The notes: generated by a model from the sequence alone, not told the origin. 64,000 bases of DNA from Paenibacillus fonticola DSM 21315 (GCF_000381905.1 NZ_KB907254.1:142917-206916), one strand, 5' to 3'. Shown: positions 1-8,774, numbered from the stretch's first letter. Translations and numbers: made by a program.

Positions 1-1461
1 GGCGATAGTTTATCAAGACAGGATATGGCCGTTTTGTTCTGCCGGGCTCTCGGCATAGATGCCAGCGGCAAGGGGGCCAGTCTCACCTTCACCGATAGTA
101 ATTCGATTTCCGGCTATGCCAGGGATGCGGTAGCCGCAGCCGTCGAACTAGGATTAATCAAAGGTAATCCTGATGGCACCTTTAACCCGCTCCAAAGCGC
201 TGACCGCCAATCTGCGGCCCTTGTAGCGAATAAATTCATACAGCAATTAGAAGAGCGACGGAATTCCCAGCCGTCTCCAGCCACGCCTTCAGATGAGGTA
301 ACGCCTCCTTCAACTCCAACACCACCAACAACACCAGAGACCAATACACCAGCACCATTTATCAGCAGTACCGGCAGCGGCAGCAGTAGCGGCGGCTCAG
401 GTTCTGGAAACAGCGGAAATGAAAGTGAACGGGATACAATCGCCCCTAGCGTAAGCATCATATCCGAAACTCCTGTATACATAGGCAGCAATCTCATGGC
501 AGCCAGCAGTGAGACCGGCTTTTTATACCTTGTTCCGGAAATATACGAACCGGTGAATCAAGCTGATCTGGAAGGTCTCGTCGCTGAGCAGATCGCCAGA
601 AAGGAACGGATCGCTGCTGCAAACACCGAAACGCCAATCGGCACGGCCGAACTGGAGGCAGGACTTTACCGCGTATTTGCCGTGGATCCAGCCGGCAATC
701 TTTCCAGACCTAGCTCAGTCATTGAATTGAAACATCCTTTATCCTTGACCATGGCATCGGCTTTTGTACTCAACAGCAGTCGCGTTAATTACGATCCCAT
801 ACTGATTTTTACAGACAGCTCTAAAATAAGTTCACCGGATCCATACTATTTCCGCAATGCCAGCAGCCTCCTCCAAGTTCAAAGGGGAGATCACGTGCTG
901 GAATTAGCATACAATGATCAAACTCATCATTTCGAAATACTTGAGGATAGTGAGACGGTCATCGGCTATCTCGAGATAACTTCGGAATCTGAGCTTATCG
1001 ATGTCGAAGGAGCTGAAGGCGGATTGCAAGTTTCTCTTAAGGAGGGGGCCAACGAAGGCATTGCAGCTTCCTTAAAGCTGACTCTCTATGAAAATGATGC
1101 CGTAGTCGACAGTTCTCTCCTGACTGTCATCATGGATACAACAGCGCCGGCAGTCACGGACTCTGTATACAGTGCCGGGACAATTACAATAATCGCCGAC
1201 GAACCGCTGGTTGGGTATGCTGACTTCCATATAGACATTAAATACCAGTCGGCTGATGAAAGCAGCAGTGAGGATTTCGTTCTCGGTGAGCATTTCACTC
1301 TAAGCCTCGAGGATGGGATTTTGCTCATTACTTTAAAGGACGAAGCAGTGGCATCCCTGCAATTGCAGCCTGGCGATAAGTTTTTAATTACCTTAGAACG
1401 GATTGGGGACTACGCTTACAATATGATCAGCGAAGAAGAGATCCCTGTAATAATCCAGTAA
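1..1461 (+). CDS. SLH-domain surface protein, 5' end outside the window
   Basis: The reading frame is open from the first base, so the gene starts upstream of this window. The first visible residues finish one S-layer homology repeat: a FTDS motif, then GYARDAVAAAVELGLI, then NPDGTFNP and a closing helix with ADRQSAALVANKF. SLH repeats anchor proteins to pyruvylated secondary cell wall polymer. A Pro/Thr/Ser and Gly/Ser-rich linker follows (about residues 85-135), then roughly 330 residues that look like beta-rich Ig-like modules (for example SRPSSVIELK and MDTTAPAVTDSVYSAGTITI). No enzymatic motif is visible, so a structural or adhesive cell-wall role is the best inference. The stop is followed at once by a hairpin terminator. 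Confidence 0.85.
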   Translation, partial: GDSLSRQDMAVLFCRALGIDASGKGASLTFTDSNSISGYARDAVAAAVELGLIKGNPDGTFNPLQSADRQSAALVANKFIQQLEERRNSQPSPATPSDEVTPPSTPTPPTTPETNTPAPFISSTGSGSSSGGSGSGNSGNESERDTIAPSVSIISETPVYIGSNLMAASSETGFLYLVPEIYEPVNQADLEGLVAEQIARKERIAAANTETPIGTAELEAGLYRVFAVDPAGNLSRPSSVIELKHPLSLTMASAFVLNSSRVNYDPILIFTDSSKISSPDPYYFRNASSLLQVQRGDHVLELAYNDQTHHFEILEDSETVIGYLEITSESELIDVEGAEGGLQVSLKEGANEGIAASLKLTLYENDAVVDSSLLTVIMDTTAPAVTDSVYSAGTITIIADEPLVGYADFHIDIKYQSADESSSEDFVLGEHFTLSLEDGILLITLKDEAVASLQLQPGDKFLITLERIGDYAYNMISEEEIPVIIQ

Positions 1462-1477
1462 TTGAGCAACAAAACAT

Positions 1478-1522
1478 AGAGGGGTTGGTTTCCGGTTGTA
1501 TAACCGAGAGACCAGCCCCTCT
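1478..1522. terminator. Bidirectional hairpin terminator
   Basis: An AGAGGGG...CCCCTCT stem with inner pairs GGTTGGTTTC / GAGACCAGCC closes the convergent gap between the SLH gene and the alpha/beta hydrolase. Confidence 0.7.
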
Positions 1523-1533
1523 TGTCTATTACA

Positions 1534-2415
1534 TTACGCTAACAGGAAGCTAACGATTTCTTCATTTACCCGTTCAGGCTGTTCATGGTTAATTCCATGG
1601 CCTGTATCCGGAATGACCTTATACCGATATTTCCCTTCATCCAATATGCGAAGAAAATCCCGCTGCAAATCAATCCGGTGCTCAGCCACAAGAAAATACA
1701 GCTGGCTGCCCGCGGCGATCCCCGCCTCCGGATTGTATTTCTCCACCTTATGTACAAACATCGCTTGCTGATTATGGGTTTTCATTAATAGAGCCAAATG
1801 ATCACCTATTAATGGATATGTATCAAAAAGATCGGAATTGGGCGAGCTGAGTTTTTTCAATATGCGCAGCAAATTTCGTTCGGTTGGAATGCATATTTCC
1901 GGAAACATCATTAACAGCGTCCGCATCATCGTTTTTAATGGGTTGGTAACCATCCCGCCTTCCATACAAACGGCCTTATGTACTCTTGTACTATTCGAAG
2001 CTGTGTAATTGTACGCCATGTATGCCCCATTGGATACACCGGCAATATAAACGCGCTCGTATTGAAAATGATCGATAATCTGATTGATCCAGTCCACCTG
2101 AACAAAGCTGTTTTTCGTAAATTGCTCGTTAGGCGTACTCTTGCCAGGACCCCCGAGAGTATCTACGGCGATGCAATAAAAATGGCGGGACAATTGTTCA
2201 ATGTTCAGCACCCACATTACCGCCGAGTTATCGCCAACCCCGTGAAACAGAAGCAGTGGCGGCCGGTCTGGGCTGCCTGCCGTGATGCAATGGGTTATGC
2301 CGTACTTGGTGGGGACGTCATGTTCCCTGAAGTCTACCGGCCACATGTCTAACAGCCGCTGATAGGATGCCATGACCTTCTGCTTGGCACGCTCATTTTT
2401 ATAAACCTTTACCAT
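1534..2415 (-). CDS. Alpha/beta hydrolase
   Basis: A 293-residue soluble hydrolase with the alpha/beta fold. The oxyanion-hole motif LLLFHGVGD lies near residue 53, the nucleophile elbow GVSNG near residue 125, and the catalytic His in DTGHGINHEQPE near the C-terminus. The length fits single-domain esterases or peptidases of this family. The substrate cannot be told from sequence. The ATG is preceded by a strong GCAGGAGG ribosome binding site. The gene stands alone on this strand. Its leader contains a terminator-like hairpin only 30 bases before the start codon and, further up, a perfect palindrome next to the promoter, so both repression and attenuation are plausible. Confidence 0.85.
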   Translation of the reverse strand: MVKVYKNERAKQKVMASYQRLLDMWPVDFREHDVPTKYGITHCITAGSPDRPPLLLFHGVGDNSAVMWVLNIEQLSRHFYCIAVDTLGGPGKSTPNEQFTKNSFVQVDWINQIIDHFQYERVYIAGVSNGAYMAYNYTASNSTRVHKAVCMEGGMVTNPLKTMMRTLLMMFPEICIPTERNLLRILKKLSSPNSDLFDTYPLIGDHLALLMKTHNQQAMFVHKVEKYNPEAGIAAGSQLYFLVAEHRIDLQRDFLRILDEGKYRYKVIPDTGHGINHEQPERVNEEIVSFLLA

Positions 2416-2445
2416 TTCAAAAAACCTCCTGCTCTACTTTACTAT

Positions 2446-2497
2446 GAAAAAAAAGAAAGCGCTCTCGCATCTGTGTACAAACATAGATGTAGGGCGC
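2446..2497 (-). terminator. Attenuator-like terminator in the hydrolase leader
   Basis: On the minus strand a GC-rich stem (GCGCCCTACATCTATG pairing with CAGATGCGAGAGCGC, with a few G-U pairs) is followed directly by a T-rich run of about nine bases. It ends about 30 bases before the hydrolase ATG, and no promoter fits between the two. It could also end read-through from the ASCH gene. Confidence 0.55.
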
Positions 2498-2524
2498 ATG
2501 TAGTAAGCCGTATTGCTTTAGGGT

Positions 2525-2574
2525 ATTATAACCTATCAACCCTAATACTACCATAACTATAGTTGGCAACTATA
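2525..2574 (-). promoter_or_regulatory. Promoter with 17-bp palindromic operator
   Basis: On the minus strand a TATAAT -10 box (2525-2530) lies downstream of a perfect inverted repeat TATAGTTG-G-CAACTATA (2558-2574). The palindrome sits just upstream of where a -35 (TGGTAG, weak) would be. The shape fits a MarR- or HxlR-like dimer site; the regulator is unknown. Confidence 0.5.
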
Positions 2575-2588
2575 AACTTCGCATGCCG

Positions 2589-2602
2589 GACCGGATCCGG
2601 TC
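2589..2602. repeat. 14-bp perfect palindrome
   Basis: GACCGGATCCGGTC is self-complementary. It lies in the gap between the hydrolase promoter and the ASCH gene and has no T-run on either side, so it is not a usual terminator. Confidence 0.4.
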
Positions 2603-2760
2603 TGAACGTATAAATAGGCCTTGATGTCCCCGCTTCGCCTCACCATAATCGGAGAAGATTCCGGAGGAGAAGCGGAATCAGGACAAAAAATGGACCGATT
2701 GATGTAATTGCCCTAGCACAAGAATGTACATAAGGATAAACGCAATGTTTCCAAATGAAC

Positions 2761-3111
2761 TTATTTCTGTATAGGGTTGAATTCGTGAACCCAGACCCGC
2801 ATTGTTGGCACCCAACGCATACCCGGGTGAAACGAAAGGATGGACTGCTTGTACTCATCAAGGCTTGCATAGCCTTCTTGCACAGCCTGTTCTTCGGACA
2901 AATCACCGAGGGCTTGGGAATATACTTGCTCCACTACAAAATCCCGGCCCTTCAGCGTCATAATTTCACCCACATCCGCATAACGGCCGTTGCGGCGGGC
3001 AGCTGTTTTTCGCCCTGCCAATACCTTCTCCACATCGGCCGGCAAGGTGACCAGGCGTTCAATAGAACAAGTCTTAGGCGGCAAGGCATCGTGTTCCGCA
3101 TGATTCAGCAT
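2761..3111 (-). CDS. ASCH domain-containing protein
   Basis: A 116-residue protein that resembles small bacterial ASCH (ASC-1 homology) proteins, a PUA-like beta-barrel fold thought to bind RNA. Visible family features are the basic stretch EKVLAGRKTAARRNGRY, the strand GEIMTLKGRDFVVEQVYSQALGD split by DLSEEQAVQEGY, and the C-terminal MRVWVHEFNPI. The ATG has a strong GAGGAGGG ribosome binding site seven bases upstream. It is divergent from the phosphopantetheinyl transferase gene. Cellular role unknown. Confidence 0.75.
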   Translation of the reverse strand: MLNHAEHDALPPKTCSIERLVTLPADVEKVLAGRKTAARRNGRYADVGEIMTLKGRDFVVEQVYSQALGDLSEEQAVQEGYASLDEYKQSILSFHPGMRWVPTMRVWVHEFNPIQK

Positions 3112-3264
3112 AGTGTTACCCTCCTCATCAATTCTTCAACTTAACTTTATCACAATTGTAAATTTACCGTACAGCAAGCACTCCATTTTCCCTTCTGGTA
3201 CAACAACGTATGCGGAAAATACGCGCAATGTTCAGGTGACATGTGTTGTGCATGTAATTTGCAT

Positions 3265-3292
3265 TTGCTCTATGCACCAATACCCTTATAAT
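3265..3292 (+). promoter_or_regulatory. Sigma-A promoter for the phosphopantetheinyl transferase
   Basis: TTGCTC (3265-3270), a 16-base spacer and TATAAT (3287-3292) precede the gene by about 45 bases. Confidence 0.5.
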
Positions 3293-3339
3293 GGAAGTTA
3301 ATGTGATTTATCGATGGAATAGATTAGGTGGGAGTAAAC

Positions 3340-4035
3340 ATGACCGAGATCTACGGTGTGCAGTTAGAACCGAATATTGCCTCGCTCTCCATTTGGAGAC
3401 TCATAAATGTACTCCCCATGGAGAGACAGGAACGAATTTATAGATTTATACATAAAGAAGATGCGCTTAGAACTTTAACAGCCGATATTCTCTCCAGGCT
3501 GATCATCTGCAGCAAGATGAACATGAAGAACAGGGATATACACCTGATTCAAAATGCGTACGGCAAGCCGTCGTTGAGGGAAGACTACAAGCTGCACTTT
3601 AACAACTCCCACTCGGGCAAATGGGTAGTTTGCGCCATAGACGATGCACCTGTCGGTATCGATGTAGAAGAGATAAAGGAGATGGATTTAATCATCGCCG
3701 AACGATTTTTCTCCAAGCAGGAGTGCCTTGATCTTTATAGCAGGCAGGGTGAGGCCAAATTAAGTTTCTTTTTCGATTTATGGACGTTAAAAGAGAGCTA
3801 TATTAAAGCAGCGGGCATGGGGCTTTCCCTGCCGCTCGATTCCTTCACCATCCGTATCGATCACGAGCGGATTGAGCTGAGTACTTGCAACGAACTCAAT
3901 CGCTGCTCATTCAAGCAATATAACATTGATCCCGCATACAAACTGTCCGTATGCGCAATGCATGACCGTTTTCCTGATCATATCCGCATGCTGAGCATGG
4001 AGGAGCTGTACGAACAATTTATGGCTTATATATGA
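3340..4035 (+). CDS. 4'-phosphopantetheinyl transferase, Sfp type
   Basis: A 231-residue enzyme that moves phosphopantetheine from coenzyme A to a serine of carrier proteins, in NRPS/PKS assembly or fatty-acid synthesis. Family signatures are visible: GKPSLREDYKLHFNNSHS in the middle, the Mg-binding GIDVEEI, and the downstream WTLKESYIKAAGMGL (WxxKExxxKA). Size fits the Sfp/AcpT-II class. The ATG at 3340 is chosen over a GTG at 3328 because GGTGGGAG lies at the right distance before the ATG and overlaps the GTG. No NRPS or PKS gene lies in this window, so its clients must be elsewhere. Confidence 0.92.
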   Translation: MTEIYGVQLEPNIASLSIWRLINVLPMERQERIYRFIHKEDALRTLTADILSRLIICSKMNMKNRDIHLIQNAYGKPSLREDYKLHFNNSHSGKWVVCAIDDAPVGIDVEEIKEMDLIIAERFFSKQECLDLYSRQGEAKLSFFFDLWTLKESYIKAAGMGLSLPLDSFTIRIDHERIELSTCNELNRCSFKQYNIDPAYKLSVCAMHDRFPDHIRMLSMEELYEQFMAYI

Positions 4036-4085
4036 GGATGATATTGAGAGGATTGTATTGTTTCATATAACTCATAAACTCTCTC

Positions 4086-4147
4086 TTGCAAATAGATGAC
4101 ATGTCATTTATTATAGGATCAACACATTAAATGACACATCATCTATT
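4086..4147 (+). promoter_or_regulatory. Promoter carrying two 20-bp operator copies (probable MarR site)
   Basis: A TTGCAA -35 (4086-4091), 17-base spacer and TATTAT -10 (4109-4114) are followed by the hydrolase-MarR pair. AATAGATGACATGTCATTTA (4091-4110) fills the spacer. A second copy (4128-4147) lies in inverted orientation, matching 18 of 20 positions, 17 bases further on. The core ATGACATGTCAT is a perfect palindrome. The placement suggests autorepression by the MarR protein encoded downstream. Confidence 0.7.
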
Positions 4148-4161
4148 AGGAGGAGATTCAT

Positions 4162-4968
4162 ATAACAACCATTCACATTTGGCATACGGGCGAGGTTTAT
4201 ATTGATCGGGCACTTGCCTACCAAGAGAAGACCGTGCACCCCGCTCCACACACTGGAATTTTCCGTCCAAGCTCGAAGAAGAGCTGGTTTCCCGTGTCCG
4301 CTTATTTTATAAACCACCCTAAAGGAAAAATTCTTGTAGACACAGGATGGAGCGAAGCGATTCGCAGCAATCCCCGAGGACACTTGGGCTTAGTCGCCAA
4401 CGCTCTATTCAAAGGGAAACTGCCGCCTGGGCAATCTGTACGGGAGCATTTAAAGACAGTAGGGCTAACGGATACCGATCTCGACTTTGTACTCTTGAGC
4501 CATCTTCATTTAGATCATGTCAGTGGAGTTGAACATGTTCGTCATGCCAAGACGATATTAACGAGCAAGCCGGAGTGGGATGCGGCCAATAAAGACCTCG
4601 GTTATATTCGTTCGATGTGGCGGGGATTGCCTATTCAAACATTCGAGCTGGAAGTGATCCCCTTCGGCCCTTATAATAAAGGTATCGATTTATTTAAGGA
4701 CGGCTCATTCTATTTAGTGCATACTCCCGGCCACAGCAAAGGCCAATTTACAGTCATGGTACAGACGAGTAAAGGATGGGTGTTACTGATTAGCGATGTG
4801 GGCTATTCAAGACGTTCCTGGACGCAGTTCGTATTACCGGGCGCCATAACAAATAAGGAAGAGGCGATCCAATCCCTTCGTTGGGTACAAGAGTTCTCGT
4901 TAAGAGACGATTGCAGGCGGATTATCGCTAATCATGATCCTGAGGTTACGCCGCAAATACTTACGTAA
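4162..4968 (+). CDS. Metallo-beta-lactamase-fold hydrolase, AHL-lactonase-like
   Basis: A zinc hydrolase resembling the AiiA-like N-acyl homoserine lactonase branch of the metallo-beta-lactamase superfamily. Metal ligands are visible: SHLHLDH (HxHxDH), HTPGHSKGQ and SDVGYS. The substrate is inferred only. The first in-frame ATG, GTG or TTG is a GTG at 4234, yet coding sequence reading ITTIHIWHTGEVYIDRALAY continues upstream to an AGGAGGAG ribosome binding site. The codon at the correct distance from that site is ATA (4162), where ATG would be expected, so translation may start on a rare codon or be impaired. From ATA the protein has 268 residues, the usual family size. It is followed after 18 bases by a MarR gene. 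Confidence 0.8.
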   Translation: MTTIHIWHTGEVYIDRALAYQEKTVHPAPHTGIFRPSSKKSWFPVSAYFINHPKGKILVDTGWSEAIRSNPRGHLGLVANALFKGKLPPGQSVREHLKTVGLTDTDLDFVLLSHLHLDHVSGVEHVRHAKTILTSKPEWDAANKDLGYIRSMWRGLPIQTFELEVIPFGPYNKGIDLFKDGSFYLVHTPGHSKGQFTVMVQTSKGWVLLISDVGYSRRSWTQFVLPGAITNKEEAIQSLRWVQEFSLRDDCRRIIANHDPEVTPQILT

Positions 4969-4986
4969 TTATTTGGAGGTTTTTCT

Positions 4987-5475
4987 ATGCCACCACTATC
5001 TCGCTTCGAGGCCGAGCGGTTCCGCTATTATATTTTGGCCGCCCAAAGATTAGGAAGCCGACAGCTCAATGAGTATATGAAAAAAATCAATTTAACCGCT
5101 TCTCAATCCGAGGTTATCCAAGTACTGAAGCAATGGGGGCCTGTAAATCTGAAAGATCTCGGCTCATTGCTTGTCTGTGAAACGGGGAGCCCTTCCAGGT
5201 TAATTGATAGAATGGTGGAAGATGGACTGGTACATAAAATTAGCGATCCCAAAGACGCCAGATACGTGTTATTACAACTAACTGACCTCGGCAGGGAAAA
5301 GTACGAGAAAATAGTACATTTTGAAAACACGCTGCACGAGGATCTAGGTAAATTGTTCTCTGATGAGGAGTTATCCGCCGTAAGCGTCACACTTGAGAAA
5401 TTGTTGTCCCATTTTCCCATCGCCGCAACTCTGCAAAATCGCAAGCTAATGAAGTCCCCTGAAGAGAAAAGCTAA
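4987..5475 (+). CDS. MarR family transcriptional regulator
   Basis: A 162-residue winged-helix dimer of the MarR class. The recognition region reads LKDLGSLLVCETGSPSRLIDRM, followed by the wing DPKDARYVLLQLTDLGREK. A cysteine near residue 62 sits inside the recognition region and could make the protein redox- or electrophile-responsive, though this is a guess. A TTGGAGG ribosome binding site precedes the ATG. It is co-transcribed with the lactonase-like gene, and the two inverted operator copies in their promoter make autorepression likely. Confidence 0.9.
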   Translation: MPPLSRFEAERFRYYILAAQRLGSRQLNEYMKKINLTASQSEVIQVLKQWGPVNLKDLGSLLVCETGSPSRLIDRMVEDGLVHKISDPKDARYVLLQLTDLGREKYEKIVHFENTLHEDLGKLFSDEELSAVSVTLEKLLSHFPIAATLQNRKLMKSPEEKS

Positions 5476-5486
5476 AGTAAAACGCG

Positions 5487-5520
5487 AGGGAGTATCCCCT
5501 ATAACACGAGAATACTCCCT
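5487..5520. terminator. Hairpin between convergent genes
   Basis: AGGGAGTAT pairs with ATACTCCCT around a 16-base loop. No clear T-run follows on the plus strand, so its strength as a terminator is uncertain. Confidence 0.5.
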
Positions 5521-5604
5521 AGAAGTTAGGATATTGTTCTTTCAATTAGATGGTTGCCTATATGCCTGTGTACTTGACTGTAGGCTTGCCACCGAGCCCG
5601 TGCC

Positions 5605-7275
5605 CTAGGCCCATCTGCGATTCTTCACCGCTCTACAGCATACGGGAAAAATCAATGAGAGCGCCAGCGCAGCCACAGTGAATAATATGCCTGCCACGTC
5701 CAGTGTCATCATCATATATACGAGGTACAGAATTGGTGTAAACAGAATAAGACCCGGGATAGCAAATAGAGCGGACACCCATGTCCAGGCCCCCTGCTCC
5801 ATTCGAAAGGAGAGGTTTAAGCCAACTAAGCTGAATAGCAGCGGCCAGATAAATAAATAGCCTCCGCCCGGTAAATACAACGTTGTCAGTACGCATAACA
5901 AGAACCACAATAGCAGTGTGCCCGCCCAAAGATTCTCTGCGCGAATATATCGTGAAATCCAGCGGACCAACAGCAGATTCATCACAACAGTAAACACCAG
6001 TAGGCCGATAAAATAGTAAATGCTGATGCCAGGATCGGTAACCGTCGCTTCATATTGATCCGCCGGCATGTTAGAACGCAACAGGCTCCACGCCAAAGTA
6101 ATCACTCCACCTGCGGCTGCCAAGCTGAGTAGAGTAATCATAAAGCCTCCAACAAGCCCTTTAAAATTAATCCTCCTATGGTACATCCCATACCAGAGTG
6201 TTACCGTAAATAATATTCCCGCAAATATCATGAGCCCAATTCCCCAGGATTCGGGATAGCTTACCATCTTCCAGCCAAACACGTTAAAATACACCCGATT
6301 CTCCTGTTGCATTTCCGGCTGATTCAAATCAAGATCGCCAAAATGCCGCGTCAAGCTCAGCATATACTCTCCATGGTGCTGCAAGCTGGCCAGGTCTAAA
6401 TTTTCCGGGGTATCGAGCATTGTGTGGTAAGAATTCAACCCCATGCCAAAGGCAAAATTCAGCCCGGCTAATCCCCCGGCCCGGAACATCGTTAGATCGG
6501 TATCGTTAGGCATCAGTTTATATACGTTATATACGAGCGAATATGCGATCGGCTGAGGAGCAGCTTTGATGAACTCCTTAACGATCCAACCATTCTGGTC
6601 GCTGGTCTCGAACATAAATGACGGACCCTTGTTCCCCCGGGCCTCAAAATTGAATACCAATCCAACCTCTTTAGCCCACGGATGCTCATTCATGAACTCC
6701 CGTGCGCCTAGCATACCCAATTCTTCTCCGTCGGTCATGAGCACAATCAGATCATTTCTCAGCGGCCCAGATCCTTGTAAGGCTCGGACTGTCTCCAGCA
6801 TTGCTGCAATCGCTGCCCCATCATCTGCGGCACCCGGCGCAGTAGGAACAGAATCATAGTGCGCGGCAATCATCAATGCCTTACTGTTATCCGTGCCCGG
6901 AATCCGTACCATGATATTCTCCAGCGTCCAGGATTGATCATGCCGGTCCAAGGCCACGATCTCCTGAATTTCGGGATGAAGCCCAAGCCCCTTCAGCTCC
7001 GCCATAAGATAATCCCTGACCTCGGCATGAGCAGGTGATCCTACGGGATGAGGCTCTTTTGCAATTACTTTTACCTTCTCCATCGCACGTGCAGCGGAGA
7101 ATTCCGTGAGAGGCGCATCCGGCCCAACCGCCTGCGGCGCTTGGATCTGCAGTATGCCGACCAGGATGGCGCCGATGAGTAGTAATGGTATTCCTATTCC
7201 TTTGATCCACTTAGCAAGCTTTGAGCCTGTTTGATACCCCGTCCTGATGGATGGGGATGAATAATATGAAGCCAC
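5605..7275 (-). CDS. M28 family zinc peptidase with membrane C-terminal half
   Basis: A 556-residue membrane aminopeptidase-like protein. One membrane segment lies near residues 25-45. The M28 catalytic domain (about 70-330) has the expected ligands: AAHYDSV, AADDGAA, the Glu pair in TDGEELG, FEARGNKG, and the final His in LNSYHTMLDTPENLD. The C-terminal half has about six hydrophobic spans, as in Fxna/ERMP1-like and related bacterial M28 proteins. The catalytic domain should face outside. The start is GTG with AGGAGGGG upstream. Adjacent genes give no clear functional partner. Confidence 0.88.
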   Translation of the reverse strand: MASYYSSPSIRTGYQTGSKLAKWIKGIGIPLLLIGAILVGILQIQAPQAVGPDAPLTEFSAARAMEKVKVIAKEPHPVGSPAHAEVRDYLMAELKGLGLHPEIQEIVALDRHDQSWTLENIMVRIPGTDNSKALMIAAHYDSVPTAPGAADDGAAIAAMLETVRALQGSGPLRNDLIVLMTDGEELGMLGAREFMNEHPWAKEVGLVFNFEARGNKGPSFMFETSDQNGWIVKEFIKAAPQPIAYSLVYNVYKLMPNDTDLTMFRAGGLAGLNFAFGMGLNSYHTMLDTPENLDLASLQHHGEYMLSLTRHFGDLDLNQPEMQQENRVYFNVFGWKMVSYPESWGIGLMIFAGILFTVTLWYGMYHRRINFKGLVGGFMITLLSLAAAGGVITLAWSLLRSNMPADQYEATVTDPGISIYYFIGLLVFTVVMNLLLVRWISRYIRAENLWAGTLLLWFLLCVLTTLYLPGGGYLFIWPLLFSLVGLNLSFRMEQGAWTWVSALFAIPGLILFTPILYLVYMMMTLDVAGILFTVAALALSLIFPVCCRAVKNRRWA

Positions 7276-7423
7276 AATACCCCTCCTGATTTTTCAACTT
7301 GAGGAAATCTTGTATCCCTCTCATCATAATGGTGAAAAATCAACTTGCCAAGTGAGGAATTTAACTGCGACGCTCTCAGAGCCTTCCACGTTCATTAACC
7401 ATTCTCGTCCCGTTTCTACGTTT

Positions 7424-8734
7424 CTAAATCGATCCTAAGATGAAATACAGCAGGAAGAAAAAGGCGATGACGTACATCGTCACCGATACTTCCGCCCGGC
7501 GGCCAGTCACCCACTTCACGATCGGATAGGCAATGAAGCCGAACGCAATCCCATTGGCGATGCTGAAAGATAAAGGCATAATCGCCAGCATCAAATAGGC
7601 CGGGAAAGCCTCGGTAAAGTCATCGAAAGGAATTTCCTTCATCGACATAATCATCAGGCATCCTACAATGATCAACACCGGCGCAATGGCGCTGCTCGGG
7701 ATGACTTTGAACAAGGGAACAAGGAATAAGGCCGGGATGAACAGCAGACCTGCGGTGAATGAGGTAAGTCCCGTTCTTCCGCCTGAAGCGATGCCGGTCG
7801 CCCCTTCCGCCGCCGTCGTCATCGGGCTGCAGCCAAGCAATCCCGCACTGATGACTGAGATGGAATTCGCCTGAAAGGATTTTCTGAACTTCGACTTATT
7901 CGGGAGCATGCCGAGCTGGGCCCCCATATTTTGAAATATAATGACCATCGACAGCGAGAACACGGCAGTCCAAAACGGGAACGTCCCGATCCCGCTAAAA
8001 TCCAAAGCGAGAAACAGCTCCCCGTATCCCCCAAAAGAGAGGTTAAAGTCACGCAGCACCGTAAAATCCACAATGCCCAGCGCCGCGCCAATCCCCGTTC
8101 CCGCGATGATTGCAATCAAGAAATTCCCCTTCACATTCCGCAAAAAGAGCGGCAGGGCAATGACCAGAGTAGCAATCGTCGTTAACGCATGCGGTTCACT
8201 TAAATTAGCGAGGCTTACGAAGGTGCCTTCGCTAGCTACGATGATCCCCCCGTTTTTCAAGCCCAAAAAGGCAATGAAAAATCCGATCCCTGCCGTCATC
8301 GCATGAATCATCGACCCGGGGATCGACCGGGATAAATAGTCAGCTCCCTTCGTTACCGTCGTGATCATAAATATGATCCCCGCCAAAAATACCGCAGCCA
8401 GTCCCTGCTGCCAGCTCAGTCCAAGCGAAAATACGAGCGTAAAGACGAAGAACGCATTATCTCCCATGCCCGGAACGAGAATTAAAGGCGAATTGGCCCA
8501 CAGCGCCATCAGCATACAGCCGATAAAGGAGCAAATCACCGTCACGATCGTAGCCGCTTCATATGGCATGCCCGCCAGGCTCAGAATAGCTCCGTTGACG
8601 GCAATAATGTAGGCTACTGTCATAAATGAAGTTAAGCCGGCTACCATTTCAGTGCGTACCGTTGTTTTTTCCTCGCGAAGCTGAAACCATCTTTCCCATC
8701 TGCTATCCAATAAAAACACCTCTTTATGTGACAC
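7424..8734 (-). CDS. NCS2/AzgA family purine base permease
   Basis: A 436-residue transporter with about 12-14 membrane spans, related to the hypoxanthine/guanine/adenine permeases PbuG, PbuO and AzgA. It would import purine bases by proton symport. The family motif near residue 90 reads PGMGDNAFF; many relatives have Leu where this one has Asp. A second signature, TTAAEGATGIASGGRTGL, marks the half-helix of the substrate site. It sits directly downstream of a nucleoside ABC importer and near purine nucleoside phosphorylase, which fits a purine salvage block. A separate terminator lies between it and the importer genes, so it probably has its own promoter. Confidence 0.88.
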   Translation of the reverse strand: MSHKEVFLLDSRWERWFQLREEKTTVRTEMVAGLTSFMTVAYIIAVNGAILSLAGMPYEAATIVTVICSFIGCMLMALWANSPLILVPGMGDNAFFVFTLVFSLGLSWQQGLAAVFLAGIIFMITTVTKGADYLSRSIPGSMIHAMTAGIGFFIAFLGLKNGGIIVASEGTFVSLANLSEPHALTTIATLVIALPLFLRNVKGNFLIAIIAGTGIGAALGIVDFTVLRDFNLSFGGYGELFLALDFSGIGTFPFWTAVFSLSMVIIFQNMGAQLGMLPNKSKFRKSFQANSISVISAGLLGCSPMTTAAEGATGIASGGRTGLTSFTAGLLFIPALFLVPLFKVIPSSAIAPVLIIVGCLMIMSMKEIPFDDFTEAFPAYLMLAIMPLSFSIANGIAFGFIAYPIVKWVTGRRAEVSVTMYVIAFFFLLYFILGSI

Positions 8735-8774
8735 TGCATCGTTTATCTTCGTCTATCTTCGTTGATAACACCCA

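Noticed and set aside
2589..2602. ASCH gene terminator
   Set aside because: The palindrome has no loop of normal size and no T-run on the minus strand.
2640..2906. An 88-codon minus-strand frame next to the ASCH gene
   Set aside because: It overlaps the ASCH gene, has no ribosome binding site and its protein is compositionally odd. The ASCH frame has both a good start and family motifs.
5605..7275. Rhomboid or CAAX-type reading of the M28 protein's membrane half
   Set aside because: No catalytic motif of those families is visible in the membrane half; all catalytic residues belong to the M28 domain.
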